Shown here one piece after another: positions 1 to 8,789 of a stretch of 64,000 nucleotides of DNA. The notes beneath the pieces are model-generated. The model was not told where the DNA came from. It saw only the letters and a list, made by a program, of their open reading frames with translations, and searched no databases. Numbering within the stretch: the stretch's first letter is position 1; each line of letters opens with the position of its first letter. Source of the stretch: Legionellaceae bacterium (GTDB lineage Bacteria > Pseudomonadota > Gammaproteobacteria > Legionellales > Legionellaceae). The stretch spans positions 328,155 to 392,154 of the forward strand of contig JAGOTG010000001.1 of the NCBI GenBank assembly GCA_018061965.1, read 5' to 3'. The position numbers and the translations under genes were made by a program.

Positions 1-84
1 GGGTTCAGGTTTGAAGAAAAAAATGGAAAAACTGTAAAAGTAAGATACTTTAAATCAAATAATGATATGGTAGACGCAGGCTAG
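1..84 (+). CDS. rplX: 50S ribosomal protein L24, C-terminal end (partial)
   Basis: The window opens inside this gene. The last 27 codons read in frame to a TAG at 82-84 and match the C-terminus of L24, including the family pattern GFRFEE followed by VRYFKSN. L24 is an early 50S assembly protein. Its position directly before rplE, with a 10-base gap, is the normal spc operon order. The start lies outside the window. Confidence 0.9.
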   Translation, partial: GFRFEEKNGKTVKVRYFKSNNDMVDAG

Positions 85-94
85 GTGACTATAA

Positions 95-640
95 ATGACC
101 AGATTAAAAGAAGTATATAACACGACTATTGCACCAGCGCTGATGGAGAAATTTAAATATAAATCAGTGATGCAAGTCCCAAAGATTCTTAAAATCACCT
201 TGAACATGGGTGTTGGAGAAGCTGTTAATGACAAGAAGGTAATGAACTTCGCTGTTGATGATATGACACGTATTTCGGGTCAGAAACCAATTGTGACACT
301 TGCCAAAAAGTCCATTGCAGGTTTTAAGATTCGTGATGGTTGGCCTATTGGATGCAAAGTTACTTTGCGATCGCACAAAATGTATGAATTTTTGGATCGA
401 TTGATATCGATTACTTTACCACGAGTTCGAGATTTTCGAGGCTTGAATCCTCGATCGTTTGATGCGCAAGGTAACTATAGTCTTGGTTTGCATGAGCAAA
501 TCGTTTTTTTCGAAATTGATTTTGATAAAATCGATGGCATACGCGGATTAGATATTTGTATTACTACTTCCGCTAAAACTAAAGAAGAAGGTCGCGCTCT
601 GTTAGAAGCCTTTAATTTCCCGTTAAAAGACCGAACTTAG
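95..640 (+). CDS. rplE: 50S ribosomal protein L5
   Basis: The 181-residue product is L5, which binds 5S rRNA and contacts the central protuberance of the 50S subunit. The N-terminus ([18 protein letters not shown]) and the internal pattern [14 protein letters not shown] are characteristic of the family, and the length is within a few residues of the E. coli protein. It sits between rplX and rpsN in the conserved spc operon order and is probably co-transcribed with them. In E. coli the start of this gene is the S8 repressor target; I cannot confirm that fold here by eye. Confidence 0.97.
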   Translation: MTRLKEVYNTTIAPALMEKFKYKSVMQVPKILKITLNMGVGEAVNDKKVMNFAVDDMTRISGQKPIVTLAKKSIAGFKIRDGWPIGCKVTLRSHKMYEFLDRLISITLPRVRDFRGLNPRSFDAQGNYSLGLHEQIVFFEIDFDKIDGIRGLDICITTSAKTKEEGRALLEAFNFPLKDRT

Positions 641-654
641 AAAGGATATTTACT

Positions 655-957
655 GTGGCAAAAAAATCGATAATGCAAAGAGAACTTAAAAAAGCTAAAT
701 TAGTCAAAAAATATCAAGCTCGTAGACTGGAGCTAAAGAAGGTTATCAAATCCTCCATTGATATTGATACTGTGATGCAAGCACAGGCTAGTTTAGCACG
801 CTTACCGCTTAATTCTTGTGCTGCGCGACATAGTACTCGCTGTCAACAATGCGGAAGAGCTCATGCGGTATATCGAAAATTTGGTTTATGTCGTATCTGC
901 TTACGTCAGCAGTTGATGTTTGGAAACGTAGCTGGTGGCCGTAAATCTAGCTGGTAA
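655..957 (+). CDS. rpsN: 30S ribosomal protein S14, long form with a zinc-ribbon signature
   Basis: The start codon is GTG, preceded by AAAGGA. The 100-residue length is that of the long S14 form of gammaproteobacteria. Unusually, the C-terminal half carries C63-x2-C66-x12-C79-x2-C82, with the stretch [13 protein letters not shown]. That zinc-ribbon pattern belongs to the short, about 61-residue, C-plus S14 proteins; long S14 such as that of E. coli lacks these cysteines. S14 binds 16S rRNA in the 30S head. The gene is in its normal place between rplE and rpsH. Confidence 0.95.
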   Translation: MAKKSIMQRELKKAKLVKKYQARRLELKKVIKSSIDIDTVMQAQASLARLPLNSCAARHSTRCQQCGRAHAVYRKFGLCRICLRQQLMFGNVAGGRKSSW

Positions 958-980
958 TGAATTGATTTTGGAGAATGAAA

Positions 981-1376
981 GTGACAATGCAAGATCCTAT
1001 GAGTGATATGCTGACTAGAATTCGTAATGGTCAACAAGCAAAACATACGCATGTGAGATTACCTTCTTCTAAATTGAAGCAAGATGTTGCAAGAGTGTTA
1101 AAAGAAGAGGGCTATATAAAAGATTTTCATGTTGAGGCAGATGAAAAAAACATGATGTTTTTGACAATTGACTTGAAGTATTTTCAAAGTAAACCTGTAA
1201 TTGAGCGCATTCGTAGAATCAGCAGACCCGGTTTAAGAATTTATAAATCTGTATCTGATTTGAATCCAATTCCAGGGTTTGGGATAGCGATACTGTCTAC
1301 CTCAAAAGGTATTATGACGCATGCAGCCGCTAAAAAAGCGAATATTGGTGGCGAAGTAATTTGTGAAGTCGCTTGA
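981..1376 (+). CDS. rpsH: 30S ribosomal protein S8
   Basis: S8 is a central-domain 16S rRNA binder and, in E. coli, the translational repressor of the spc operon. I chose the GTG at 981 rather than the in-frame ATG at 975. GGAG at 970-973 lies 7 bases before the GTG but only 1 base before the ATG, and [16 protein letters not shown] then aligns with the usual S8 N-terminus. The product is 131 residues. The C-terminal signature with [10 protein letters not shown] is present. It is followed by rplF after 20 bases. Confidence 0.95.
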   Translation: MTMQDPMSDMLTRIRNGQQAKHTHVRLPSSKLKQDVARVLKEEGYIKDFHVEADEKNMMFLTIDLKYFQSKPVIERIRRISRPGLRIYKSVSDLNPIPGFGIAILSTSKGIMTHAAAKKANIGGEVICEVA

Positions 1377-1396
1377 TAAGGAAAGAGGTATAGTTT

Positions 1397-1939
1397 ATGT
1401 CTAGAGTAGCAAAAGCAATTATAGCAATCCCAGAGAAAGTGGATGTTGTAATTGGTAATAGTACTATTACAGTGACCGGTCCTAAAGGCTCGATTACACA
1501 GCATTGTAATCAGTTAGTTGCAATGAAACGGTCGGAGTCAGATGCTAAGGAAATTTCCTTTGAACCTGCATCAAATGATCCCCATGCTTGGGCACATGCA
1601 GGCACAGTTCGAGCCTTGGTCAATAATATGATTAAAGGTGTGACGGTTGGTTTTGAAAGAACACTGGAATTGGTTGGAGTTGGATACCGAGCACAGGCAA
1701 AGCCTGATTCAGTAACTTTATCGCTTGGATTTTCGCATCCCATTGAGTATGAGCTTGCAAAAGGCGTTAGTGCTGAAACACCTAATAATACTACTATCAT
1801 TCTAAAAAGTATTGATAAACAATTGTTAGGTCAGATCGCAGCAGAAATACGTTCTTTTAGACCGCCAGAACCTTATAAGGGTAAAGGAATTCGTTATGCA
1901 GGCGAAGTCATAGTAATTAAAGAAGCCAAAAAGAAATAG
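1397..1939 (+). CDS. rplF: 50S ribosomal protein L6
   Basis: The 180-residue product shows both halves of the duplicated L6 fold, with an N-terminal MSRVAKAIIAIP and the C-terminal signature RPPEPYKGKGIRYAGE used to recognise L6. L6 binds 23S rRNA near the GTPase-associated centre. GAAAGAGG lies before the ATG. It is in the spc operon, 5 to 8 bases before rplR. Confidence 0.97.
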   Translation: MSRVAKAIIAIPEKVDVVIGNSTITVTGPKGSITQHCNQLVAMKRSESDAKEISFEPASNDPHAWAHAGTVRALVNNMIKGVTVGFERTLELVGVGYRAQAKPDSVTLSLGFSHPIEYELAKGVSAETPNNTTIILKSIDKQLLGQIAAEIRSFRPPEPYKGKGIRYAGEVIVIKEAKKK

Positions 1940-1947
1940 GTGATATG

Positions 1948-2310
1948 ATGAATAAAGAATTAGCGCGCAAAAGAAGAGCGACGAAAACGAGAGCAATTAT
2001 TCGCGGTACAAGATCCCAAAGATTGCGATTGGTCGTGACGCGGTCAAGCCCAAATATTTATGCACAGATTATTGAAACAAAAGCTACTGGTGATGTCGTC
2101 AAAGTATCGGCGTCTACTTTAGATAAAGAATTAAGACCAAAATTAAAGGGTTCTAAAAAAGAATGCGCATTCATGGTTGGCAAATTGCTTGCTGATCGTG
2201 CGAAAGCAGCAAATATTGTTGATGTAGCATTTGACCGTGCCGGATATAAATTTCATGGTAGAGTCAAATCTTTGGCTGATGGTGCACGTGACGGTGGTTT
2301 GAATTTTTAA
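1948..2310 (+). CDS. rplR: 50S ribosomal protein L18
   Basis: L18 binds 5S rRNA together with L5. Two ATGs stand in tandem at 1945 and 1948. The second is preferred because AGGTGA at 1938-1943 is then 4 bases upstream instead of 1, and the protein begins MNKELARKRRATKTR as in relatives. The product is 120 residues. The family pattern with FDRAGYKFHGRVKSLADGAR is present near the C-terminus. Confidence 0.95.
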   Translation: MNKELARKRRATKTRAIIRGTRSQRLRLVVTRSSPNIYAQIIETKATGDVVKVSASTLDKELRPKLKGSKKECAFMVGKLLADRAKAANIVDVAFDRAGYKFHGRVKSLADGARDGGLNF

Positions 2311-2319
2311 GGAACAAAC

Positions 2320-2838
2320 ATGGCATTTGATGATAATAGCAAAGCAACTGATGGTCTCCAAGAAAAATTGGTTTCTGTTAATCGAACAGCAAAAGTAGTA
2401 AAAGGTGGTCGAGTCTTTGGCTTTGCAGTATTAGTTGTGATTGGTGATGGCAAAGGTAAAGTTGGATATGGACGAGGTAAAGCCCGTGAAGTGCCTATTG
2501 CTATTCAAAAAGCAATGGAGCAAGCCAGAAAAAATATGGTTCATATTCCTCTCGCTGATGGTCGAACTGTCCACCACGAAATTACTTGGAGTTATGGTGC
2601 TTCAAAAGTCTTTATGAAACCAGCAAGCGCAGGAACTGGAATTATTGCTGGTGGTGCGATGCGTGCAGTACTTGAAGTTTTGGGAGTGCACGATATTCTT
2701 GCTAAAAGTATTGGGTCAACCAACCCTGACAACACAGTGCGTGCAACAATTGGGGCACTAATGCATATTGGAACTCCTGATTACGTAGCAGCTAAGCGTG
2801 GTAAATCAGTTGAACAACTTTGGGCAGAATCAGCATGA
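2320..2838 (+). CDS. rpsE: 30S ribosomal protein S5
   Basis: The 172-residue product is S5, which lines the mRNA entry path and affects decoding fidelity. The double-stranded RNA-binding part ([20 protein letters not shown]) and the [17 protein letters not shown] signature are both clear. A GGAA lies upstream of the ATG. The last codon and stop overlap the start of rpmD (ATGA), so the two genes are probably translationally coupled. Confidence 0.97.
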   Translation: MAFDDNSKATDGLQEKLVSVNRTAKVVKGGRVFGFAVLVVIGDGKGKVGYGRGKAREVPIAIQKAMEQARKNMVHIPLADGRTVHHEITWSYGASKVFMKPASAGTGIIAGGAMRAVLEVLGVHDILAKSIGSTNPDNTVRATIGALMHIGTPDYVAAKRGKSVEQLWAESA

Positions 2839-3023
2839 ATAAGACAATAGACATCAAATTAGTTAAAAGTTTGATTGGCAGAATACCTAAACACAAAGAT
2901 ATTGCTAAACAATTAGGTCTCACTAAAATGAACAAGGTTGTTGTGCATCCAAACACACCAGCTATTCATGGTTTAATAAATAAGATAGCCTATTTGGTAG
3001 AAACTAAGGAATCTGTACTATGA
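2835..3023 (+). CDS. rpmD: 50S ribosomal protein L30
   Basis: The 62-residue product matches L30, with [19 protein letters not shown] and the [16 protein letters not shown] end. A longer reading frame begins at a TTG at 2820, but the ATG at 2835 overlapping the rpsE stop codon is the usual start and gives the normal length. The 3' end overlaps rplO as ATGA. L30 sits at the 50S surface between rpsE and rplO in all related operons. Confidence 0.93.
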   Translation: MNKTIDIKLVKSLIGRIPKHKDIAKQLGLTKMNKVVVHPNTPAIHGLINKIAYLVETKESVL

Positions 3024-3454
3024 ATTTAAATTCACTTTCTCCAGCGCCAGGTTCAAAACCAAGCAGACGTCGAGTAGGACGTGGTATTGGTTCTGGATTG
3101 GGTAAAACATGTGGTAGAGGACATAAAGGTCAGAAAGCTAGAGCAGGCGGCTTTCATAAAATTAATTTTGAAGGCGGGCAGATGCCAATACAACGTCGTT
3201 TACCTAAAATGGGATTTAGCTCCCGCGTAGGTAGAACAGTTGATGAAGTTAATTTAACTGAAATTGCATCATTGAATCCTGATTTGATTGATTTATCTGT
3301 TTTGAAAGCTGCAGGCTTAGTAAGAAAGGATATACTTGATGTCAAGGTGATACTATCTGGTGAACTCAAACATGCAGTGAAGTTAAAAGGTTTGAGAGTC
3401 ACGAAAGGCGCTTTGAAAGTAATTGAAGAACTTGGTGGAAGTGCTGAAGCGTGA
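3020..3454 (+). CDS. rplO: 50S ribosomal protein L15
   Basis: The 144-residue product begins [20 protein letters not shown] and contains the glycine-rich [20 protein letters not shown] that defines L15, a late-assembly 23S rRNA binder. It overlaps rpmD by 4 bases at its start and secY by 4 bases at its end (GTGA), so translation of rpmD, rplO and secY looks coupled. Confidence 0.97.
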   Translation: MNLNSLSPAPGSKPSRRRVGRGIGSGLGKTCGRGHKGQKARAGGFHKINFEGGQMPIQRRLPKMGFSSRVGRTVDEVNLTEIASLNPDLIDLSVLKAAGLVRKDILDVKVILSGELKHAVKLKGLRVTKGALKVIEELGGSAEA

Positions 3455-4785
3455 AGTCGAAGAAACAAAACTCAAATCCTGAAGGATCACGTGGCGGCTT
3501 GGCTGAATTAAAGTCGCGTTTGATGTTTGTTTTGATAGCAATCCTCGTATATCGACTCGGTGCGCACATACCTGTGCCGGGTTTAGATCCTGAGAGGCTA
3601 CTGAATTTTTTCAATCAGCAACAGAACACTATCTTTGGTTTGTTTAATATGTTTTCTGGGGGTGCATTGTCCCGAGTAACTGTATTTGCAATAGGGATTA
3701 TGCCTTATATTACTGCTTCGATTATTATTCAATTATTTTCAGTTGTGGTGCCTTCTCTTGAGCAAATAAAAAAAGAAGGTGAGGCCGGGAAAAGAAAGTT
3801 AAATCAATATACACGATATTTGACTTTGATTTTTTCCACCCTTCAATCTTTAGGTATGGCGCGTTGGCTTGCTGGTCAACATATTGCTTTGAACCCTGAT
3901 CTGCTGTTTTATGTCACTGCAGTAGTCACCTTAGTTACTGGAACCATGTTTTTAATGTGGTTGGGTGAGCAAATGACTGAAAAAGGGATAGGTAATGGAA
4001 TCTCCTTGATTATTTTTTCGGGCATAGTTTCGAGTATGCCTAATGCAATGGCAACTGTGTTTCAACAAATTAAAGAAGGTCAAATGCAGATACTGTCACT
4101 GTTTGTGATAGTAGGTATTATGATCAGTGTGACAGCGTTCGTAGTGTTTATGGAACGAGGACAAAGACGCATTAGAGTGAATTACGCGCAGAGGACTCAA
4201 GGTAGAAAAGTATTTGCAGCTCAGACGAGTCATTTGCCTTTGAAAATTAATATGGCAGGTGTTATTCCTCCGATCTTTGCTTCGAGTTTGATTATGTTGC
4301 CGGCAACATTAGCGCAATTCTTTTCTAAGACTAAGGGGTTGGGCTGGTTAAGTGATGTGGGTATGGCTTTAGCGCCAGGTCAACCGTTGTATTTAATTGT
4401 TGACGCTGTAGCAATTTTGTTTTTTGCGTTCTTTTATACTGCGTTAGTCTTTAATCCAAAGGATACTGCAGATAATTTAAAGAAATCTGGAGCCTATATT
4501 CCTGGTATTCGTCCAGGTGAGCAAACCATGAGATATGTCGATACTGTGATGACACGTCTTACTCTGGTCGGTGCTTTATATTTGGTTCTAGTATGTTTGG
4601 TTCCTCAGGTTTTAATGTTTACTTGGCATGTTCCTTTTTACTTTGGAGGAACATCCCTATTGATCATAGTGGTTGTTGTAATGGATTTTGTGGCACAAGT
4701 TCAGGCACATCTAATGGCACAACAGTATGATTCTTTGATGAAGAAAGCGAATTTTAAAGGTGGGAAACTACCAGGTCTATTGTAA
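3451..4785 (+). CDS. secY: Preprotein translocase subunit SecY
   Basis: SecY is the inner-membrane channel of the Sec translocon. The 444-residue product has ten hydrophobic segments, and the family patterns [18 protein letters not shown] and [17 protein letters not shown] are visible. The GTG start overlaps the rplO stop codon (GTGA) and matches the standard MKSKKQN-type N-terminus. Its place between rplO and rpmJ is the conserved spc operon order. Confidence 0.97.
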   Translation: MKSKKQNSNPEGSRGGLAELKSRLMFVLIAILVYRLGAHIPVPGLDPERLLNFFNQQQNTIFGLFNMFSGGALSRVTVFAIGIMPYITASIIIQLFSVVVPSLEQIKKEGEAGKRKLNQYTRYLTLIFSTLQSLGMARWLAGQHIALNPDLLFYVTAVVTLVTGTMFLMWLGEQMTEKGIGNGISLIIFSGIVSSMPNAMATVFQQIKEGQMQILSLFVIVGIMISVTAFVVFMERGQRRIRVNYAQRTQGRKVFAAQTSHLPLKINMAGVIPPIFASSLIMLPATLAQFFSKTKGLGWLSDVGMALAPGQPLYLIVDAVAILFFAFFYTALVFNPKDTADNLKKSGAYIPGIRPGEQTMRYVDTVMTRLTLVGALYLVLVCLVPQVLMFTWHVPFYFGGTSLLIIVVVVMDFVAQVQAHLMAQQYDSLMKKANFKGGKLPGLL

Positions 4786-4803
4786 AGTTGATTGGAGTTG
4801 GGA

Positions 4804-4917
4804 ATGAAAGTTAGAGCATCAGTGAAGAGAATTTGCCGTAATTGCAAAGTGATTAAACGTAATGGAACCATTCGGGTAATCTGTAAAGATGCTCGGCATA
4901 AGCAAAGACAAGGGTAG
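4804..4917 (+). CDS. rpmJ: 50S ribosomal protein L36 (zinc-binding type)
   Basis: This 37-residue reading frame follows secY by 18 bases with GGAGTTGGG upstream. The product starts [15 protein letters not shown] and has the zinc ligands C11, C14, C27 and H32 of the cysteine-containing L36 type. It is the last gene of the spc operon, as in other gammaproteobacteria. Confidence 0.93.
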   Translation: MKVRASVKRICRNCKVIKRNGTIRVICKDARHKQRQG

Positions 4918-5053
4918 ATTTGATGTTAGCGCTAGCTTGGTTGAATACGCTTTATGCGGAATCAACAGGAGCTTTATGACCAGCTTAGATGGATGTTGAT
5001 CTAGATAAATGGTCATATAACATTGATAATTGAGCGCAACCACATTCTACTAC
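4918..5053 (+). promoter_or_regulatory. Structured spacer between the spc and alpha operons
   Basis: This spacer upstream of rpsM holds no convincing gene. Two stem-loops can be drawn: GTTGA (4940-4944) pairing with TCAAC (4962-4966), and TGACCA (4977-4982) pairing with TGGTCA (5010-5015) around an inner TAGAT/ATCTA pair. In E. coli the region before rpsM carries the S4-binding alpha-operon pseudoknot. I cannot show that this sequence folds the same way, so a regulatory role is inference from position and symmetry. Confidence 0.35.
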
Positions 5054-5082
5054 TTGATTTTAGTGGATTAACCTAGTATTAT
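5054..5082 (+). promoter_or_regulatory. Sigma-70-type promoter of the alpha operon
   Basis: TTGATT at 5054-5059 and TATTAT at 5077-5082 are separated by 17 bases, which is the optimal spacing. Transcription would begin near 5089, giving a leader of about 40 bases before the rpsM ATG. This would let rpsM-rpsK-rpsD-rpoA-rplQ be expressed independently of the spc operon. Confidence 0.5.
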
Positions 5083-5128
5083 TGCTTGCCTTTTGAGGTA
5101 TAGCAAACTAAAAGATTCGGAGAAATAA

Positions 5129-5485
5129 ATGGCTCGTATAGCAGGCGTAAATATCCCAGATGGTAAACATGTTGTGATTGCTTTAACATCTATTTACGGT
5201 ATTGGTTTGCCAACATCCAAAAAACTGTGCAAAACCTATAACATAGATCCTGCTTCAAAAGTATCCCAGTTGACAGAATCGCAATTGGAGTTGTTGCGAG
5301 TTGAGATTGCCAAAATGACTGTTGAAGGTGATCTACGAAGAACAGTAACAATGAATATCAAGCGTTTGATGGATTTAGGTTGTTATCGGGGTTTGCGTCA
5401 TAGACGTGGGTTACCAGTGCGTGGTCAGAGAACGAAGACCAATGCTAGAACAAGAAAGGGTCGTCGCAAAAGTGCGAATATTTGA
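5129..5485 (+). CDS. rpsM: 30S ribosomal protein S13
   Basis: The 118-residue product begins [20 protein letters not shown] and ends with the basic tail [15 protein letters not shown]13 sits in the 30S head and contacts the P-site tRNA and 50S subunit. The signature [19 protein letters not shown] is intact. The start has CGGAG seven bases upstream. It is the first gene of the alpha operon. Confidence 0.97.
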   Translation: MARIAGVNIPDGKHVVIALTSIYGIGLPTSKKLCKTYNIDPASKVSQLTESQLELLRVEIAKMTVEGDLRRTVTMNIKRLMDLGCYRGLRHRRGLPVRGQRTKTNARTRKGRRKSANI

Positions 5486-5504
5486 TTTTATCTAGGATAT
5501 TTAA

Positions 5505-5897
5505 ATGTCTAAAGCAAAAGTACAGAAAACACGTAAAAAAATCAAACGAGTTGTTTCGGATGGGATTGTGCATGTACATGCATCTTTCAATAATACCATC
5601 GTGACATTCACTGATCGACAAGGAAATGCACTTTGTTGGGCTACTTCTGGTGGTTCTGGCTTTCGTGGATCCAGGAAAAGCACTCCGTATGCAGCGCAAA
5701 TTGCTACTGAGAAAGCCTCTGTGGTTGCAAAGGAATATGGAATGAAATCTGTTGCAGTTTTTATCCATGGTCCTGGACCTGGTCGGGAGTCGACTATTCG
5801 TGAATTGATTGCTCAGGAATTTAAAATTATAGAAATTACTGATGTAACCGGTTTTCCGTTTAATGGCTGTAAGGCAGCGAAAAAGCGTCGCGTTTAA
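5505..5897 (+). CDS. rpsK: 30S ribosomal protein S11
   Basis: The 130-residue product shows the S11 core [20 protein letters not shown] and the C-terminal pattern [13 protein letters not shown] followed by [19 protein letters not shown]11 forms the 30S platform with S7 and S18. It follows rpsM by 19 bases and precedes rpsD by 10 bases in the alpha operon. Confidence 0.97.
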   Translation: MSKAKVQKTRKKIKRVVSDGIVHVHASFNNTIVTFTDRQGNALCWATSGGSGFRGSRKSTPYAAQIATEKASVVAKEYGMKSVAVFIHGPGPGRESTIRELIAQEFKIIEITDVTGFPFNGCKAAKKRRV

Positions 5898-5907
5898 GGA
5901 GTAGGTA

Positions 5908-6528
5908 ATGGCAAGATATATGGGTCCTAAATGTAAATTATCTCGACGCGAAGGCACTGATTTGATGCTTAAAAGCGGCGTGCGTGACCATAAGACTAAA
6001 TGTAAATCAGAAAAAAGACCTGGTCAACATGGCGAGGCGAGAACACGGCTAAGTGGATATGGTATTCAGTTGCGTGAAAAACAAAAAATCCGCCGCTTTT
6101 ATGGCGTTTTGGAAAAGCAATTTAGTTTATATTACAAGCTTGCTGCAAAGCAAAAAGGTTCTACAGGTGAGAATTTAATGACCTTGCTTGAACGGCGTTT
6201 GGATAATGTAGTATACCGTATGGGTTTTGCAAGCACACGTGCAGAGGCAAGACAATTGGTCGCACACAAAGCGATTTTAGTGAATGATAAAGTCGTAAAT
6301 ATCGCTTCTTTCTTAGTTGAAGTTGGTGCTGTTGTTTCGATTCGACCTAAAGCAAAAAGCCAAGGCCGAATCCAAGCTGCACTTGCCTTGTCGGAACAAA
6401 GAGTAGCAAGCGACTGGGTACAGGTAGAAGCTGGACAGTATAAAGGCTCGTTGAACAGATATCCGACTTTGGAAGATTTGTCTTCTCTATTTAACGTTAA
6501 CTTGGTAGTTGAACTTTACTCTAAGTAA
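5908..6528 (+). CDS. rpsD: 30S ribosomal protein S4
   Basis: The 206-residue length equals E. coli S4. The N-terminus [19 protein letters not shown] and the S4 RNA-binding domain ([20 protein letters not shown] at about residues 96-115) are clear. S4 nucleates 30S assembly and in E. coli represses its own alpha operon by binding the mRNA leader. AAGGAG is present upstream. Confidence 0.97.
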   Translation: MARYMGPKCKLSRREGTDLMLKSGVRDHKTKCKSEKRPGQHGEARTRLSGYGIQLREKQKIRRFYGVLEKQFSLYYKLAAKQKGSTGENLMTLLERRLDNVVYRMGFASTRAEARQLVAHKAILVNDKVVNIASFLVEVGAVVSIRPKAKSQGRIQAALALSEQRVASDWVQVEAGQYKGSLNRYPTLEDLSSLFNVNLVVELYSK

Positions 6529-6546
6529 AAGCGGAGAACTATTCGT

Positions 6547-7545
6547 ATGTACAATTACACTGAAATTAAAGATATGTTGACACCAAATGTATTAAAAGTG
6601 CAATCACAGTCTGTGTGTCACTCTAGAATTGTTCTGGAACCATTGGAACCCGGATACGGATATACTTTAGGTAATGCTTTACGAAGAATTCTGATGTCCT
6701 CTATGATTGGATGTGCGATCACCGAAGTTTCAATTGATGGTGTTTTGCATGAGTACAGTACTATTGAAGGTGTCGAAGAAGATGTTATTAACATCCTCCT
6801 GAATTTAAAAGATGTGTCAATTATGATGAATGTCGGTGTTGAAGCGATGTTAACAATTGATAAAAAGGGACCTTGTGTTGTCACTGCAGGAGATATTCAA
6901 CTTACGCACGGTGTGGACGTAGTTAACCCTGATCTTGTTATAGCTCATTTAAACGAATACGGTAAATTGAAGATGCACCTACATGTAAAAAAGGGCATTG
7001 GATATCACTCTTCTGAAGCGTTACCAATGGAATTTGAAGAAGATGCACGTGTGAAGTCAATTGGCAAGTTGAAAATTGATAATAGTTTTTCACCGGTTAA
7101 AAAAGTTACATATACTGTTGATAAGACGCGTGTTGAAAATCGGACTGATTTGGATAAACTAACTATTGATTTGCAAACCAACGGAACTATTGATCCTGAA
7201 GAAGCGATTCGAATTTCTGCGAGCATTTTGCAAAGACAATTACATGCTTTTGTAGATATGAGCTTTGAAGAGTCAAGTGCTGATAACAACGTTAGCAGTG
7301 ACTTTCCGCCTTTGTTGTTGCGAGCAGTCGATGATTTGGAGTTGACTGTACGCTCTGCAAATTGTTTAAAAGCTGAAAATATCTATTACATTGGTGATTT
7401 GGTTCAAAAGACTGAAAATGAACTGTTGAAGACCCCCAATTTAGGGAAAAAATCTTTAACGGAGATCAAAGATGTTTTAGCAGCACGCTCACTTTCGTTG
7501 GGCATGAAATTAGAAAATTGGCCGCCTGCGAATTTAGGGCAATAA
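6547..7545 (+). CDS. rpoA: DNA-directed RNA polymerase subunit alpha
   Basis: The 332-residue product is the RNA polymerase assembly subunit. The N-terminal dimerisation domain has [20 protein letters not shown], and the C-terminal domain, which contacts UP elements and activators, has [17 protein letters not shown]. Both domains and the linker around residue 240 are intact. The gene lies between rpsD and rplQ as in E. coli. Confidence 0.98.
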   Translation: MYNYTEIKDMLTPNVLKVQSQSVCHSRIVLEPLEPGYGYTLGNALRRILMSSMIGCAITEVSIDGVLHEYSTIEGVEEDVINILLNLKDVSIMMNVGVEAMLTIDKKGPCVVTAGDIQLTHGVDVVNPDLVIAHLNEYGKLKMHLHVKKGIGYHSSEALPMEFEEDARVKSIGKLKIDNSFSPVKKVTYTVDKTRVENRTDLDKLTIDLQTNGTIDPEEAIRISASILQRQLHAFVDMSFEESSADNNVSSDFPPLLLRAVDDLELTVRSANCLKAENIYYIGDLVQKTENELLKTPNLGKKSLTEIKDVLAARSLSLGMKLENWPPANLGQ

Positions 7546-7604
7546 AGACGCTGACTCGCAATTTGTGAGCTGTCAGTGAGAATGTAGAATTAGGAGTTTA
7601 AAGC

Positions 7605-8006
7605 ATGCGTCATCGCAATTCAGGTCGGGCTCTAAGTCGGACTTCCAGTCATCGGAAAGCAATGTTTGCTAATATGTGTTGTTCCTTGATTGAGCATGAG
7701 TTGATTAAAACTACTGTTGCCAAGGCAAAAGAATTACGTCGTTATATTGAACCAATCATTACAGATAGTAAAGTTGATTCAGTTGCTTCACGTCGTCGAA
7801 TGTTTGCTAAATTACGTTCAAAATCGGCAGTAGGAAAATTGTTTACTACTTTGGGACCACGTTATGTGGAAAGACCTGGTGGGTATTTACGAATTCTGAA
7901 ATGCGGTAATCGAGTAGGTGATAATGCGCCTATGGCAATCGTAGAATTAGTAGATAGATCTGTAGAAGTGATTGCTGAAGAAAAAGAAGTTGTCGAAGCA
8001 GAATAA
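7605..8006 (+). CDS. rplQ: 50S ribosomal protein L17
   Basis: The 133-residue product starts [20 protein letters not shown], the hallmark of L17, and ends with an acidic tail a few residues longer than in E. coli. L17 lies near the exit tunnel opening of the 50S subunit. TAGGAG lies before the ATG. It closes the alpha operon; a NUDIX gene follows after 26 bases with no obvious terminator between them. Confidence 0.96.
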   Translation: MRHRNSGRALSRTSSHRKAMFANMCCSLIEHELIKTTVAKAKELRRYIEPIITDSKVDSVASRRRMFAKLRSKSAVGKLFTTLGPRYVERPGGYLRILKCGNRVGDNAPMAIVELVDRSVEVIAEEKEVVEAE

Positions 8007-8032
8007 TAGATATCCATACTCGGAGATCTAAA

Positions 8033-8659
8033 ATGACTATTAAAGATAAACAATGGTTATTGTGGATTTCTGAGTTACAAGCTATTGGTCAGTGTGGATT
8101 GACTTATACGACAAGTGATTTTGATCGTGAAAGATTTATACGTCTCACTGAATTAGCTGCAGAAATGGCATCTGAACTAGCTTTATCCCCTCCTGAAACC
8201 ATTAAAGCAATGTTTACGCTCGAACAAAACGCTTATGCTACCCCTATATTGGATATACGTTCATTTGTACTAAAAAATGATAAAATTCTCCTGGTTAAAG
8301 AACGATCTGATTGTTTGTGGACGCTACCAGGTGGTTTTGCTGATGTGAATGAATCGCCGTCTGAAGCGGTTGTCAGAGAAACTTTTGAAGAGTCAGGGTT
8401 TTTAGTTAAACCTCGATATTTGTTAGCTTTGTGGGATAAACTGAAACATGATCACCCTTTAGCTTGGCCGCATATTTACAAATGTGTTTTTCATTGTGAT
8501 TTAGTGTCTGGCGAAGCGCGATCTAATATAGAGATATCTGATATTGATTTTTTCTCTATTGATTTACTTCCGGATTTGTCTACGCCAAGGGTTACAAGGA
8601 AACAATTGGAAACATTGTATGCTTTGACACGCAACTCGCAAGCGACGGTGTTTGATTAA
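8033..8659 (+). CDS. NUDIX hydrolase, ADP-ribose pyrophosphatase-like, with N-terminal helical domain
   Basis: The 208-residue product has a helical N-terminal domain (about 1-65) of the kind found in hydrolases of nucleoside diphosphates linked to X, then a NUDIX domain. The NUDIX box runs from G101 through E107, R115-E116 and E119-E120 to G122, and fits the consensus fully, so metal-dependent pyrophosphatase activity is likely. The substrate cannot be read from the sequence; ADP-ribose or a similar compound is the usual guess. CGGAG lies upstream. It is the last gene before a convergent pair and may be transcribed with the alpha operon. Confidence 0.88.
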   Translation: MTIKDKQWLLWISELQAIGQCGLTYTTSDFDRERFIRLTELAAEMASELALSPPETIKAMFTLEQNAYATPILDIRSFVLKNDKILLVKERSDCLWTLPGGFADVNESPSEAVVRETFEESGFLVKPRYLLALWDKLKHDHPLAWPHIYKCVFHCDLVSGEARSNIEISDIDFFSIDLLPDLSTPRVTRKQLETLYALTRNSQATVFD

Positions 8660-8789
8660 TTAAAATTAGTTGAGGCTAGTTGGTCCGGGTGTAAAGCCTA
8701 CCGAGAAGCGCTAAATTTTAATAAGTTAATAGATATGCACAGCCATCGTTTTAAATACAGACTAAGATTTAACTCTAAGTTTTATTTGA

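Noticed and set aside
5445..5957. A 170-codon open frame on the minus strand
   Set aside because: It lies opposite rpsK and the start of rpsD, two certain genes, and its protein has no family features.
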